Assembly: GCA_027366195.1 (NCBI GenBank)
Contig: DAHXKW010000093.1
Coordinates: 1-8,704, forward strand
Direction: 5' to 3'
Length of the DNA: 8,704 nucleotides
Source: Alphaproteobacteria bacterium
GTDB taxonomy: Bacteria > Pseudomonadota > Alphaproteobacteria > G02398745 > G023898745
The translations under genes and the position numbers were made by a program. The notes beneath the pieces were generated by a model. The model ran no database searches and was not told the origin of the DNA. It worked only from the letters and a program-made list of their open reading frames with translations. Numbering within the stretch: position 1 is the stretch's first letter; every line of letters starts with the position of its first letter. Below, piece by piece: positions 1-5,182 of this stretch.

Positions 1-349
1 AAGCTTGAGAAAAATTATCAAAGATAGCCACAACCTTAATTACATTTTCTTCATCATAGGTATGCGATGAAATATTCCGTTTTTCAATGAATGAAAACCA
101 AATTTTGGGATCTGAAATCCAATTATTTAAAGCGGCTTCACGAAAACAATCTCTAGGCGTTGTAATATTAAGACCGCGTTGGTTTAAAATACGTTTTATT
201 GTTTTCCAAGCCAGTTCATAACTAAATTCAAATGCTTGTATTGCACCTGCACGATCTCGATCAGTTTGCATATTTTGGCGAAATTCTTCAAAGCGCTCTT
301 TTGCCTTTAGCAGGTTTTGAATATCGATGTGATCAACGAAGTAGGACAT
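1..349 (-). CDS. HI0074-family nucleotidyltransferase substrate-binding protein (HEPN-like), 3' end off the window
   Basis: The minus strand from the ATG at 349 reads 116 codons without a stop and leaves the window at position 1. The usual family length is about 140, so roughly 25-30 residues are missing. The protein begins MSYFVDHIDIQNLLKAKERF. Residues 39-52 (AFEFSYELAWKTIK) match the hallmark helix of the HI0074 / NTase_sub_bind family. Residues 91-98 (RNISSHTY) give an R-x4-H-x-Y motif like that of HEPN/HepT proteins. Family members pair with a small nucleotidyltransferase (MNT type), and several HepT-MntA pairs act as toxin-antitoxin modules in which the HEPN partner is an RNase and the transferase AMPylates it. 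HI0074 itself is known mainly structurally, so toxin activity here is inference. The partner would be expected just beyond the left edge, because nothing like it lies upstream (350-530). No good Shine-Dalgarno precedes the ATG. The family call is secure; the function is not. Confidence 0.9.
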   Translation of the reverse strand, partial: MSYFVDHIDIQNLLKAKERFEEFRQNMQTDRDRAGAIQAFEFSYELAWKTIKRILNQRGLNITTPRDCFREAALNNWISDPKIWFSFIEKRNISSHTYDEENVIKVVAIFDNFSQA

Positions 350-382
350 TGGGCGAAAGCCGAAACCATATATGCTAGTTAT

Positions 383-411
383 AGTATAATTTATTCTTGT
401 TCATATGGATA
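383..411 (-). promoter_or_regulatory. weak candidate sigma70 promoter for the HI0074-family gene
   Basis: On the minus strand, TATACT (388-383) is a good -10 box. The best -35 at 17-bp spacing is only TATCCA (411-406). It sits about 35 bp before the ATG at 349 in an AT-rich stretch, which is a sensible place. The poor -35 keeps confidence low. Confidence 0.3.
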
Positions 412-487
412 ATAATTGTGAGAAAGCCATTTGAAAGAGAGAGGATCTTGCAAGTTTTATGCCATGTTAGCCCACGGATAATTTGGT

Positions 488-499
488 GGTTATATAACC
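488..499. promoter_or_regulatory. 12-bp perfect palindrome upstream of the capsid gene
   Basis: GGTTATATAACC is a perfect dyad 30 bp before the capsid start codon, in the 180-bp gap between divergent genes. It could be an operator for a dimeric regulator. A chance AT-rich palindrome is also possible. No convincing -35/-10 pair was found around it. Confidence 0.35.
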
Positions 500-529
500 G
501 AAAGTTAGGATGGGGGTGTTGTTAATTTA

Positions 530-1453
530 ATGGGTAAATTTATGCCGAATACGCCAAAAGACCAAGACCTTAGTGCCGCGGCAAGCGCAGCTGGTGGACT
601 GCCAGAACAGCCTCTTCCCTCGTTTTTAAGTACTATGACCCTGGACAAAGGTGGCTACGTGATGCCAAAGCATCAAGTCGAGCGTTTTCAAGACCTGCTC
701 GAAGGCTATTCTACAATTCGGCAAATTGCCCGTGTGGATACGGTAAAAACGGATCACTTTGAAATTCTTACCGATGAAAATACGGCGGATTGTGGATGGG
801 TGACCGAAATACAAGATCGACCATCAACAGGTACGCCTACACTGAAAACACAAAAAATCTTGATTCATGAAATGTATGCCAAACCAAAGATTAGCCAAAA
901 GTTATTTGAAGATAGCGCCATTGATATTGAATCATGGCTTCTTCATAAGGTTGCTGAAAAAATGGCGGCTTTGGAAAATGAAGCGTTTTTATATGGATCG
1001 GGTGATAATCAACCTAAAGGTATTTTGAACAAAGACCACAAGCTTAAGTCAGTTGTTTTAGATGATGCAGAAAGTTTGATTGCTATACAAGACGAATTAC
1101 ATCCGCGTTATATGCAAAATGCCGTGTGGCTTCTGTCTCCAAGAGCGTTATCCCACGTGCGTCATTTAAAAGATCCGGCAACCGGACAGTTCTTATGGCA
1201 ACCTAGTTTTTCAGAAAACCATCCGCAAACGCTTTTGGGGCATAAGATTTTTGTCTGTGATCAGTTGGGTGTGAAAACAGATGAGCATGTTGTCTTTGGT
1301 TCTTTCTATCAAGGCTATCAAATTGTCGATCGGTTAGATATGAATGTTACCATCGACCCATATTCCAACAAGCCTTTTATCGAATATTATGTGCGAAAAA
1401 GAACAGGAGGTGATGTCTGCGACAGATCTGCCTTATGCACCATGACACTGTAA
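530..1453 (+). CDS. HK97-fold phage major capsid protein, short form without the delta domain
   Basis: This is a 307-residue major capsid protein of the HK97 family, the shell subunit of tailed-phage heads and gene transfer agents. Signature blocks are visible: GWVTEI near residue 89, followed by the E-loop region (about 98-113); ISQKLFEDSAIDIESWLL (121-138); YGSGDNQPKGIL (155-166), a characteristic family motif; WLLSPRAL (200-207); LLGHKIFVCDQL (235-246); VVFGSFYQGY (254-263). The start is fixed by an in-frame TAG at 506-508, with the ATG at 530 the first start after it (a second ATG lies at 542). Purine-rich AGGATGGGGG (507-516) may act as a loosely spaced SD. Only about 30 Ala/Pro-rich residues precede the fold, whereas most family members carry an N-terminal scaffold (delta) region of about 100 residues removed by a prohead protease. 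No portal, protease, terminase or tail gene lies nearby, so this is probably a stranded prophage gene. The frame is intact. Confidence 0.93.
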   Translation: MGKFMPNTPKDQDLSAAASAAGGLPEQPLPSFLSTMTLDKGGYVMPKHQVERFQDLLEGYSTIRQIARVDTVKTDHFEILTDENTADCGWVTEIQDRPSTGTPTLKTQKILIHEMYAKPKISQKLFEDSAIDIESWLLHKVAEKMAALENEAFLYGSGDNQPKGILNKDHKLKSVVLDDAESLIAIQDELHPRYMQNAVWLLSPRALSHVRHLKDPATGQFLWQPSFSENHPQTLLGHKIFVCDQLGVKTDEHVVFGSFYQGYQIVDRLDMNVTIDPYSNKPFIEYYVRKRTGGDVCDRSALCTMTL

Positions 1454-1462
1454 GTAAGAACC

Positions 1463-1499
1463 TGAGCCAAATAGAGTGGTTATTCGGCTCAATTTTTTT
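1463..1499 (+). terminator. intrinsic terminator of the capsid gene
   Basis: TGAGCCAAATA (1463-1473) pairs with TATTCGGCTCA (1481-1491) through 10 of 11 positions around a 7-nt loop. Seven Ts follow at 1493-1499. It starts 10 nt after the capsid stop codon and should end that transcript. Confidence 0.85.
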
Positions 1500-1517
1500 G
1501 AATTTATGAGCCGAATA
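1481..1517. repeat. alternative perfect 11-bp inverted repeat overlapping the terminator
   Basis: The right arm of the terminator, TATTCGGCTCA (1481-1491), also has an exact reverse complement downstream, TGAGCCGAATA (1507-1517). The second pairing is perfect, while the terminator stem has one A-C mismatch, and the loop contains the terminator T-run. The two hairpins share an arm and cannot form together. This could be a leftover of a duplicated terminator or a device that weakens termination. The pairing is directly visible; a regulatory role is inference. Confidence 0.7.
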
Positions 1518-1598
1518 GTCTATACCAAGGCCGCTAAATGATCATCAAATCAAGATCGTTCTAAAAACATTTTACCATGGGCTACAGTTTAAAATATA

Positions 1599-1627
1599 TT
1601 GACATAAATTTCTATCAATTTAATAAT
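1599..1627 (+). promoter_or_regulatory. sigma70 promoter for the small DNA-binding protein gene
   Basis: A perfect -35 TTGACA (1599-1604), a 17-bp spacer and a -10 AATAAT (1622-1627, one mismatch) predict a transcript starting near 1634. This leaves a leader of about 75 nt before the ATG at 1711. The leader holds a small hairpin, CTCGG-ATAA-CCGAG (1657-1670), and a strong SD, AAGGA (1699-1703), 7 nt before the start. Two TATCAA motifs (1613-1618 and 1638-1643) flank the -10 region and could be binding sites. Confidence 0.75.
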
Positions 1628-1710
1628 GAAGCAAGACTATCAAAGTCGATGAAAGCCTCGGATAACCGAGTGGTATTTATGTAATTAGCTGGTGAGGAAA
1701 GGAAGCAGGT

Positions 1711-2106
1711 ATGCATACATTATGGACAATTCAGGATATTGATGCGTTAAGGAAATATTATTTAGAGGGTAAGTCTTTTAAAGAAATGGCCCGTTTGTTA
1801 AATAGGACACCAACAGCCATCAACAAGTGTTTGACACGTTTTCAAATAAGACCTAGGAAAAGAGTTGAGTTTTATGCGCTTCCCAAGCAGGATTTAAAAA
1901 CGTATGGACAAACTGAAGGCACGAATTCCACAGATCTTATTGATATGGTTTTGTCGTATGCCAAGACGGTTTTGCGTATGACGATTGCTGAACTGGCGGA
2001 GGGGGCTTATGTGGTAGATCGGCATCCTATGACATTCCCTCAAATCTTGCTTAGAGTCAATCAGGATAGGGTTTTACGCAACCTGTCTCCCTATATAAAT
2101 GTCTAG
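1711..2106 (+). CDS. small helix-turn-helix / SANT- or GcrA-like DNA-binding protein
   Basis: The 131-residue product has a clear N-terminal three-helix DNA-binding module at residues 5-47: WTIQDIDALRKYYLEGKSF, then KEMARLLNRT, then a recognition-like helix PTAINKCLTRF, followed by basic RPRKR. This layout is shared by Myb/SANT-like phage proteins and by the N-terminus of alphaproteobacterial GcrA (WT...L..L...G.S...IA..L......I..K..R). The second half (about 70-131) is not recognised. It contains a helical stretch near DMVLSYAKTVLRMTIAELAEGA and ends NLSPYINV. AAGGA 7 nt upstream supports the ATG. The gene is alone under its own promoter, between the capsid terminator and a gene-free region. 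It is probably a phage- or element-encoded transcription regulator, possibly of its own promoter or of the holin unit downstream. A small-terminase-like role is an alternative. Specific function is unknown. Confidence 0.7.
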   Translation: MHTLWTIQDIDALRKYYLEGKSFKEMARLLNRTPTAINKCLTRFQIRPRKRVEFYALPKQDLKTYGQTEGTNSTDLIDMVLSYAKTVLRMTIAELAEGAYVVDRHPMTFPQILLRVNQDRVLRNLSPYINV

Positions 2107-2476
2107 CCCCTTTTAAACACAGAGGTGTTCACAGTCATCCGGGTGATAGCGCGCGTTTATTCCCCAAATCCTGTGGAAAAAGTTGTGAGAAACTGGAGAA
2201 GAATCAAACAGGATGGTTTTTTGTCCAGGTTGGGCTTAATTTTTTATTCATCTTTGTTTGCCTATAATGATTTGTGGTTCTGGTTTGCTTAGTTTTTTCC
2301 CACCATTTACTTGAGTAAACCGAGGCGCATCACCCACCTCCGCCTCAATCTTTCTTGGTTTACAGCCTCATAAGAACCATCTGTAAACATTCTCTTAGCC
2401 TAAACTTTTATCAATTTCATATGTTTTGTATCAAATCATTTTATGATGAATGATCATAATTTTCTCTTGGTAAGTA
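2107..2476. other. 370-bp gene-free region rich in dyads
   Basis: No credible coding sequence is present on either strand. It holds a small T-less hairpin AACAC-AGAG-GTGTT (2116-2129) just after the preceding gene; an isolated perfect TATAAT (2263-2268) without a usable -35; the nested inverted repeats at 2306-2388 listed separately; and two TATCAA motifs exactly 20 bp apart (2409-2414, 2429-2434). Two overlapping dyads lie immediately before the holin gene: ATCATT/AATGAT (2435-2454) and TTATGAT/ATCATAA (2441-2459). The spacing of the last elements suggests control of the holin-deformylase unit, but no convincing promoter could be assigned. Confidence 0.6.
2306..2388. repeat. nested, mutually exclusive inverted repeats (possible structured RNA)
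   Basis: GTAAACCGAGGCG (2315-2327) can pair with CGCCTC (2341-2346) and then, across a 10-nt bulge, with GGTTTAC (2357-2363), giving a 13-bp interrupted stem. GTTTACAG (2358-2365) is also a perfect complement of CTGTAAAC (2381-2388). In addition TTTACT-TG-AGTAAA (2306-2319) is a self-contained dyad that uses the first arm. At least three helices therefore compete for the same arms. There is no T-run after them, so they are not simple terminators. The element lies about 90-170 bp before the holin gene. Confidence 0.6.
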
Positions 2477-2929
2477 ATGAGTTGTATGGCTATAGTAGCG
2501 GCCCTTATTGAAGCGGTGCCCATGTTGAAGAAGATGATAGCTGACCCGAACAAAGGGAAGGACTTGGCTAAAAAAGTGTCAGATTTAGCATGCCATATTA
2601 CGCAAAAGAGTACGCCCACTGACGTGTTGTCATCCCTTCAGCAAAATCCTGAGTTATTTATTGAGTTTCATAAAAAATTAATGGAAACCGAAAAAGAAAT
2701 GTATTTAGCTACACTGAATGATAGGGCCAGTGCCAGGCAAAGAACGACACCAGGTAATAGCCGCTTTATGTTGTTTTTGTCATTGGCTGGTCTTGTATCT
2801 TGTTTGACCTTATTAGCAACTGGTCAGTTATCACCAGAGGTGACAACTCTTTTGTCCACAGCTAGTGGTATTTTTGGTGCTTGTGTCAAAGATATTTATG
2901 CTTTTGAATTTTCAGGAAAACGTGAGTAA
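2477..2929 (+). CDS. holin-like membrane protein of the phage / gene-transfer-agent 3TM type
   Basis: The 150-residue product resembles the prophage and gene-transfer-agent holin family (3TM holin type). It has a short amphipathic N-terminus (MSCMAIVAALIEAVPMLKKM), a charged soluble middle, the motif NDRASARQR (81-89), which corresponds to the conserved D-R-x-SAR-x-R block before the membrane part, and two hydrophobic segments (about 97-115 and 122-143). It ends with a basic tail, FSGKRE. Holins make membrane lesions that release or activate a lytic enzyme; here the role is by family resemblance. Two starts are possible, ATG 2477 and ATG 2486, and neither has a strong SD. The stop TAA (2927-2929) overlaps the start of the next gene by 8 nt, so the two are translationally coupled. 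No endolysin of a familiar type follows; the next gene is a deformylase-fold lipoprotein. Confidence 0.7.
   Translation: MSCMAIVAALIEAVPMLKKMIADPNKGKDLAKKVSDLACHITQKSTPTDVLSSLQQNPELFIEFHKKLMETEKEMYLATLNDRASARQRTTPGNSRFMLFLSLAGLVSCLTLLATGQLSPEVTTLLSTASGIFGACVKDIYAFEFSGKRE
2914..2924 (+). promoter_or_regulatory. SD and GTG start of the deformylase inside the holin 3' end
   Basis: AGGA (2914-2917) lies 4 nt before GTG (2922-2924), and the holin stop codon follows at 2927-2929. This overlap favours GTG 2922 over the upstream GTG 2865, which would overlap the holin membrane segment. It also favours it over the internal ATG at 2961, which lacks an SD and would leave a signal peptide without a basic n-region. 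Confidence 0.6.
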
Positions 2930-3575
2930 ACTGTGGTACGGAAAAATTGAGAATAGCCCAATGCATTTCCAATGGCTATGCTGTATATTATTACTGTTTA
3001 CAGGTTGTGCTATGAAAAAGGATATAAAATTGCCTGACTATGTTCCTACCGATGCCGCTGTTTTGCATAAACCTGCTGTACCATTTACATTTCCTTTAAC
3101 AGAAGAAGATAAGAAAGCACTTGATCTGTTAGAAGCGAAGTATGATGCAGAAGAAAATTGTGCAGGACTGGCCGTACCACAAATTGGTTTGGGAAAACAA
3201 GCCATTATTTTTGCTGTGGAAGCAGATCCAGAAATCAAAAAACGCAGAAAAGATTTAGAGCAAACTATGCCAAAAACCATGTGGCTGAATGCAATGTATG
3301 AGCCCATAGGACAAGTAAAAACAGAGGATTGGGAAGGTTGTTTTTCGGTTCCTGATTTGGTAGGACTTGTAGCACGGTTTAAAAAGATTCGTTATTCCGC
3401 TTGCTTAAAGGATGGTAGCAAAGTTGCGGGTACGGCTACGGGATTTTTAGCACGCGTTATCCAACATGAGGTTGACCATACACGTGGTATTTTATATACC
3501 GAAAAAGCGATCAAAACTATGACAAAAGAAGAGCTTATGGCTTTAAAAGAACATGAAAGTGCTAAAACGCCATAA
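2922..3575 (+). CDS. lipoprotein peptide deformylase (exported, catalytic residues intact)
   Basis: Read from GTG 2922 the product is 217 residues. Residues 3-29 look like a lipoprotein signal peptide: Lys at 3 and 8, a hydrophobic core WLCCILLLF, and a lipobox-like FTGC with the acceptor Cys at 29 (Phe at -3 is slightly atypical). The rest is a peptide deformylase (def family, metal hydrolase that removes formyl from N-terminal formyl-Met). All three motifs are present: CAGLAVPQ (80-87; motif 1, with the usual first Gly replaced by Cys), EGCFS (138-142; metal-ligand Cys140) and QHEVDH (181-186; His182, Glu183, His186). It is therefore probably an active metalloenzyme. Ordinary deformylases are cytosolic because they act on nascent chains; a membrane-anchored exported form next to a holin is odd. 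Its 3' end overlaps the tail of a Kelch-gene remnant on the other strand by 14 nt. A diverged second copy of its last 42 codons lies at 5189-5317. The deformylase fold is sure; substrate and export are inferred. Confidence 0.88.
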   Translation: MSKLWYGKIENSPMHFQWLCCILLLFTGCAMKKDIKLPDYVPTDAAVLHKPAVPFTFPLTEEDKKALDLLEAKYDAEENCAGLAVPQIGLGKQAIIFAVEADPEIKKRRKDLEQTMPKTMWLNAMYEPIGQVKTEDWEGCFSVPDLVGLVARFKKIRYSACLKDGSKVAGTATGFLARVIQHEVDHTRGILYTEKAIKTMTKEELMALKEHESAKTP

Positions 3576-3702
3576 ATATCAGGAAGAACACAGCGCCACC
3601 GCACAGTGCTAACAGCAGGGTAATGAAATAGGGGGGCGGTAGAGAAGCAGAATTATTTTTTGTAGGCGTTGTCAGTGTTGAGGTTGGACTTTTGAAATTG
3701 TG
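3447..3702. repeat. copy 1 of the duplicated deformylase/Kelch tail-to-tail junction
   Basis: This segment and 5189-5457 are diverged direct repeats. Each contains the last codons of the deformylase on the plus strand and the last codons of the Kelch/Ig gene on the minus strand, overlapping by 14 nt. The 42 C-terminal deformylase residues agree at 33 positions by eye. The last 27 Kelch residues agree at 24. Copy 1 is shorter because of deletions in the Pro/Thr stalk region. Homology ends abruptly on both sides. Confidence 0.88.
3562..3702 (-). pseudogene. 3' remnant of a second Kelch/Ig-like protein gene (stalk and membrane anchor)
   Basis: The minus strand encodes a C-terminal tail SLPPPYFITLLLALCGGA followed by VFFLIFMAF and a stop (3564-3562). 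It matches the tail of the complete gene ending at 5304 at 24 of 27 residues. Upstream, SPTSTLTTPTKNNSA corresponds to its Pro/Thr/Lys stalk. Farther upstream TTIS-(K)-(V)-QP is recognisable, but in another frame, so a frameshifting deletion lies in the stalk. Homology stops at about 3702, where IS1-like sequence begins. The remnant shows that a complete second Kelch gene once ran leftward here. Confidence 0.85.
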
Positions 3703-3924
3703 ATTTCGAAGTCACCCAATCTCGAAGCCTATCAACCACTCGCAGAAAGATTAAAGGCAGCCTACGATATTGAAATTTCATGTAGCGATTACTACCCTGT
3801 TTATGATCAATATCCTATTGCTCAGCAGCATATATGCAGCAAAGCTGAAACAAGCCCTGTTGAATCATTTAATTCCCTGATCAGAATTTGGTTAGGAATG
3901 CCCTCAAATTGGTTAGTGAAATAA
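3703..3924 (+). mobile_element. IS1-family transposase fragment (C-terminal catalytic part)
   Basis: An open frame in this stretch reads AYQPLAERLKAAYDIE, SDYYPVYD, then HICSKAETSPVESFNSLIR. This is the IS1-type transposase pattern around the second Asp and the Glu of the catalytic triad (Asp in CSDYYPVYD, Glu in VESFNS). The N-terminal zinc-finger/HTH part and first Asp are missing. The C-terminus stops matching after RIWL (about 3896), before the basic RRTK-type tail expected in the family; the last residues GMPSNWLVK appear to be foreign. The frame opens with a GTG at 3700 that lies in the Kelch remnant and is probably accidental. No terminal inverted repeats are recognisable. It is a dead fragment marking a recombination point. 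Confidence 0.78.
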
Positions 3925-5094
3925 TATACCCTTTATCATACGTGGCTCTGCTCCTAACAATTCTGCAATTGGATCTCGTAATTTTCGTTCGTCTGGAGGG
4001 AGGGTAAAATATTGAAATAATGCCGATCTTTGTATTGCGTTAGCATGCGCAAATCTTCCGCAATTTCCTGTTACCATGTCTCTCAAAACTTGTTGATTAT
4101 CGGTTAGATCGATCTTGTTCTGCGCGCATATTTCCTTAAACCAATCTTGCGTTATCAGGTCTTCTCCCAACCAGGCACGTTTAAATGCTGCTATTTGTTC
4201 TAGGACCTCTTTTTTCCCCTTTTCGTCCAGATCACTGAAGTGATCGGTCCTAAATACAAAAGTATCATGATGCAAGTCAAAAAAGGCTTTTTTGTCTCGT
4301 TCGCTAAGATAGGACTGCTTCGTTGAGGGATTGACAAAATCTAAATGATAAGTACTTGTGAGGGCTTTTCCACGTTCTGTCCAACTGTTTTCCCTAGATT
4401 CTTCTTTGCGAGAGCGTGAGCCAGTGGGGACAGTGGGCAATTCTTGCGGTATTCCTGATGGTGATGCTTTTGGTACGCTATGACTTGCTTGCGCGGCAGG
4501 CTTTTCTTTCAGTTGTTCCAAAAGCCAGTCTTTAATCTCTGAATAATTCCTCCGTTTTTGAATACCCTCATCTGTTCGATCCTGTTGCAATCCTTCTATC
4601 AGCTGTTGTACCGCTACTTGTTTCGTTCCCAAAAAACTCTTTACTTCTGGACTGTAAGGTTGTTGGACGTGATTCAAGGCAAATTGTTGAATAGGTGATA
4701 TTACGGCTTCATAATTTTTCTGACTTGTTTGTTTACTTTTTTCTATAATTTCGTTATACATTTTCACTAAACAAGTTAGATGTGATTCCTGAACTTGATT
4801 AACATCCGAAATACCTTTTAGATAAGTTCTGAAAATTTGACCATAAGTAACGTGGTGAACGAAAAACAGGCCATTTCTTCTTTCAATGCCAGTAATAGCA
4901 TGGATACCAATTGTTTGCTGTCGAGTTGTTATTTCGCCGGTTTGTTCTAAGCATTTTACAGATTCTTCATCTGTTCCAACAGCCAGCTGACTTGTTTGAA
5001 AATTGAAATTACAGCACGTCTGCGGATCCTGTAATTTACCTGTCCTTACTTTAAAGGGCTCAGCATACAATAATACCAAAAAATTGATAATCAA
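3913..5094 (-). CDS. unrecognised 393-residue protein, TTG start
   Basis: I do not recognise this protein. The frame extends back to an ATG at 5202, but that lies upstream of a good promoter (5139-5167). The TTG at 5094 is preceded by an excellent SD (AGGGAGGG, 5108-5101), so the product is taken as 393 residues. It has three parts. Residues 1-115 are mixed, with a hydrophobic start MIINFLVLLYAEPF too short to be a sure signal peptide. Residues about 115-198 are helical and Gln/Lys-rich. A Ser/Pro-rich basic linker (about 199-236, including PKASPSGIPQELPTVPTGSR) leads to a charged helical C-terminal domain (about 240-393) with GKGKKEVLEQIAAFKR-like helices (here DEKGKKEVLEQIAAFKRAWL) and an ending LLGAEPRMIKGILFH. 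The gene replaces the middle of a duplicated deformylase-Kelch unit, with IS1 debris at its 3' end, so it was probably acquired. The linker architecture would suit an effector or a phage-cargo protein, but that is speculation. Confidence 0.65.
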   Translation of the reverse strand: MIINFLVLLYAEPFKVRTGKLQDPQTCCNFNFQTSQLAVGTDEESVKCLEQTGEITTRQQTIGIHAITGIERRNGLFFVHHVTYGQIFRTYLKGISDVNQVQESHLTCLVKMYNEIIEKSKQTSQKNYEAVISPIQQFALNHVQQPYSPEVKSFLGTKQVAVQQLIEGLQQDRTDEGIQKRRNYSEIKDWLLEQLKEKPAAQASHSVPKASPSGIPQELPTVPTGSRSRKEESRENSWTERGKALTSTYHLDFVNPSTKQSYLSERDKKAFFDLHHDTFVFRTDHFSDLDEKGKKEVLEQIAAFKRAWLGEDLITQDWFKEICAQNKIDLTDNQQVLRDMVTGNCGRFAHANAIQRSALFQYFTLPPDERKLRDPIAELLGAEPRMIKGILFH

Positions 5095-5108
5095 TTTAAT
5101 CCCTCCCT
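5092..5108 (-). promoter_or_regulatory. strong Shine-Dalgarno deciding a TTG start
   Basis: On the minus strand AGGGAGGG (5108-5101) is followed after six bases by TTG (5094-5092). It is the strongest ribosome-binding site seen in the window and places the start 36 codons inside the longest open frame. Confidence 0.7.
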
Positions 5109-5138
5109 TTATCCTGTTTAAATAATAATCCTGCCTGA

Positions 5139-5167
5139 ATAATAGGATTTTTTCTATTGTCTGGCAA
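5139..5167 (-). promoter_or_regulatory. sigma70 promoter of the 393-residue protein gene
   Basis: Minus-strand TTGCCA (5167-5162), a 17-bp spacer and TATTAT (5144-5139) give a near-consensus promoter. Transcription would start near 5132, leaving a 5' leader of about 38 nt to the TTG. It lies 16 bp from the point where deformylase homology begins (5183-5189), so the promoter belongs to the inserted DNA. Confidence 0.7.
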
Positions 5168-5182
5168 GTTATTTTCAAAAAA

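Noticed and set aside
1..6. HindIII site (AAGCTT) exactly at the left edge
   Set aside because: It may reflect a cloning boundary but carries no biological information by itself.
2172..2180. DnaA-box-like TGTGGAAAA, possible origin
   Set aside because: A single imperfect site (8 of 9) without clustering or a replication gene.
2263..2268. Perfect TATAAT as a promoter
   Set aside because: No acceptable -35 at 15-19 bp spacing and about 210 bp from the next gene.
2865..2921. Upstream GTG (2865) as start of the deformylase
   Set aside because: It would add residues read in another frame through the holin membrane segment; GTG 2922 has AGGA and fits stop-start coupling.
3038..3307. Minus-strand open frame opposite the deformylase
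   Set aside because: It is a shadow of a well-supported gene, low-complexity Ser/Ala-rich, with no SD or family resemblance.
3392..3604. Minus-strand open frame across the deformylase 3' end
   Set aside because: Shadow frame; the real minus-strand signal here is the Kelch tail in a different frame.
3700..3924. A functional 74-residue plus-strand gene
   Set aside because: It is a truncated IS1 transposase fragment whose start codon lies in the Kelch remnant and whose end is foreign sequence.
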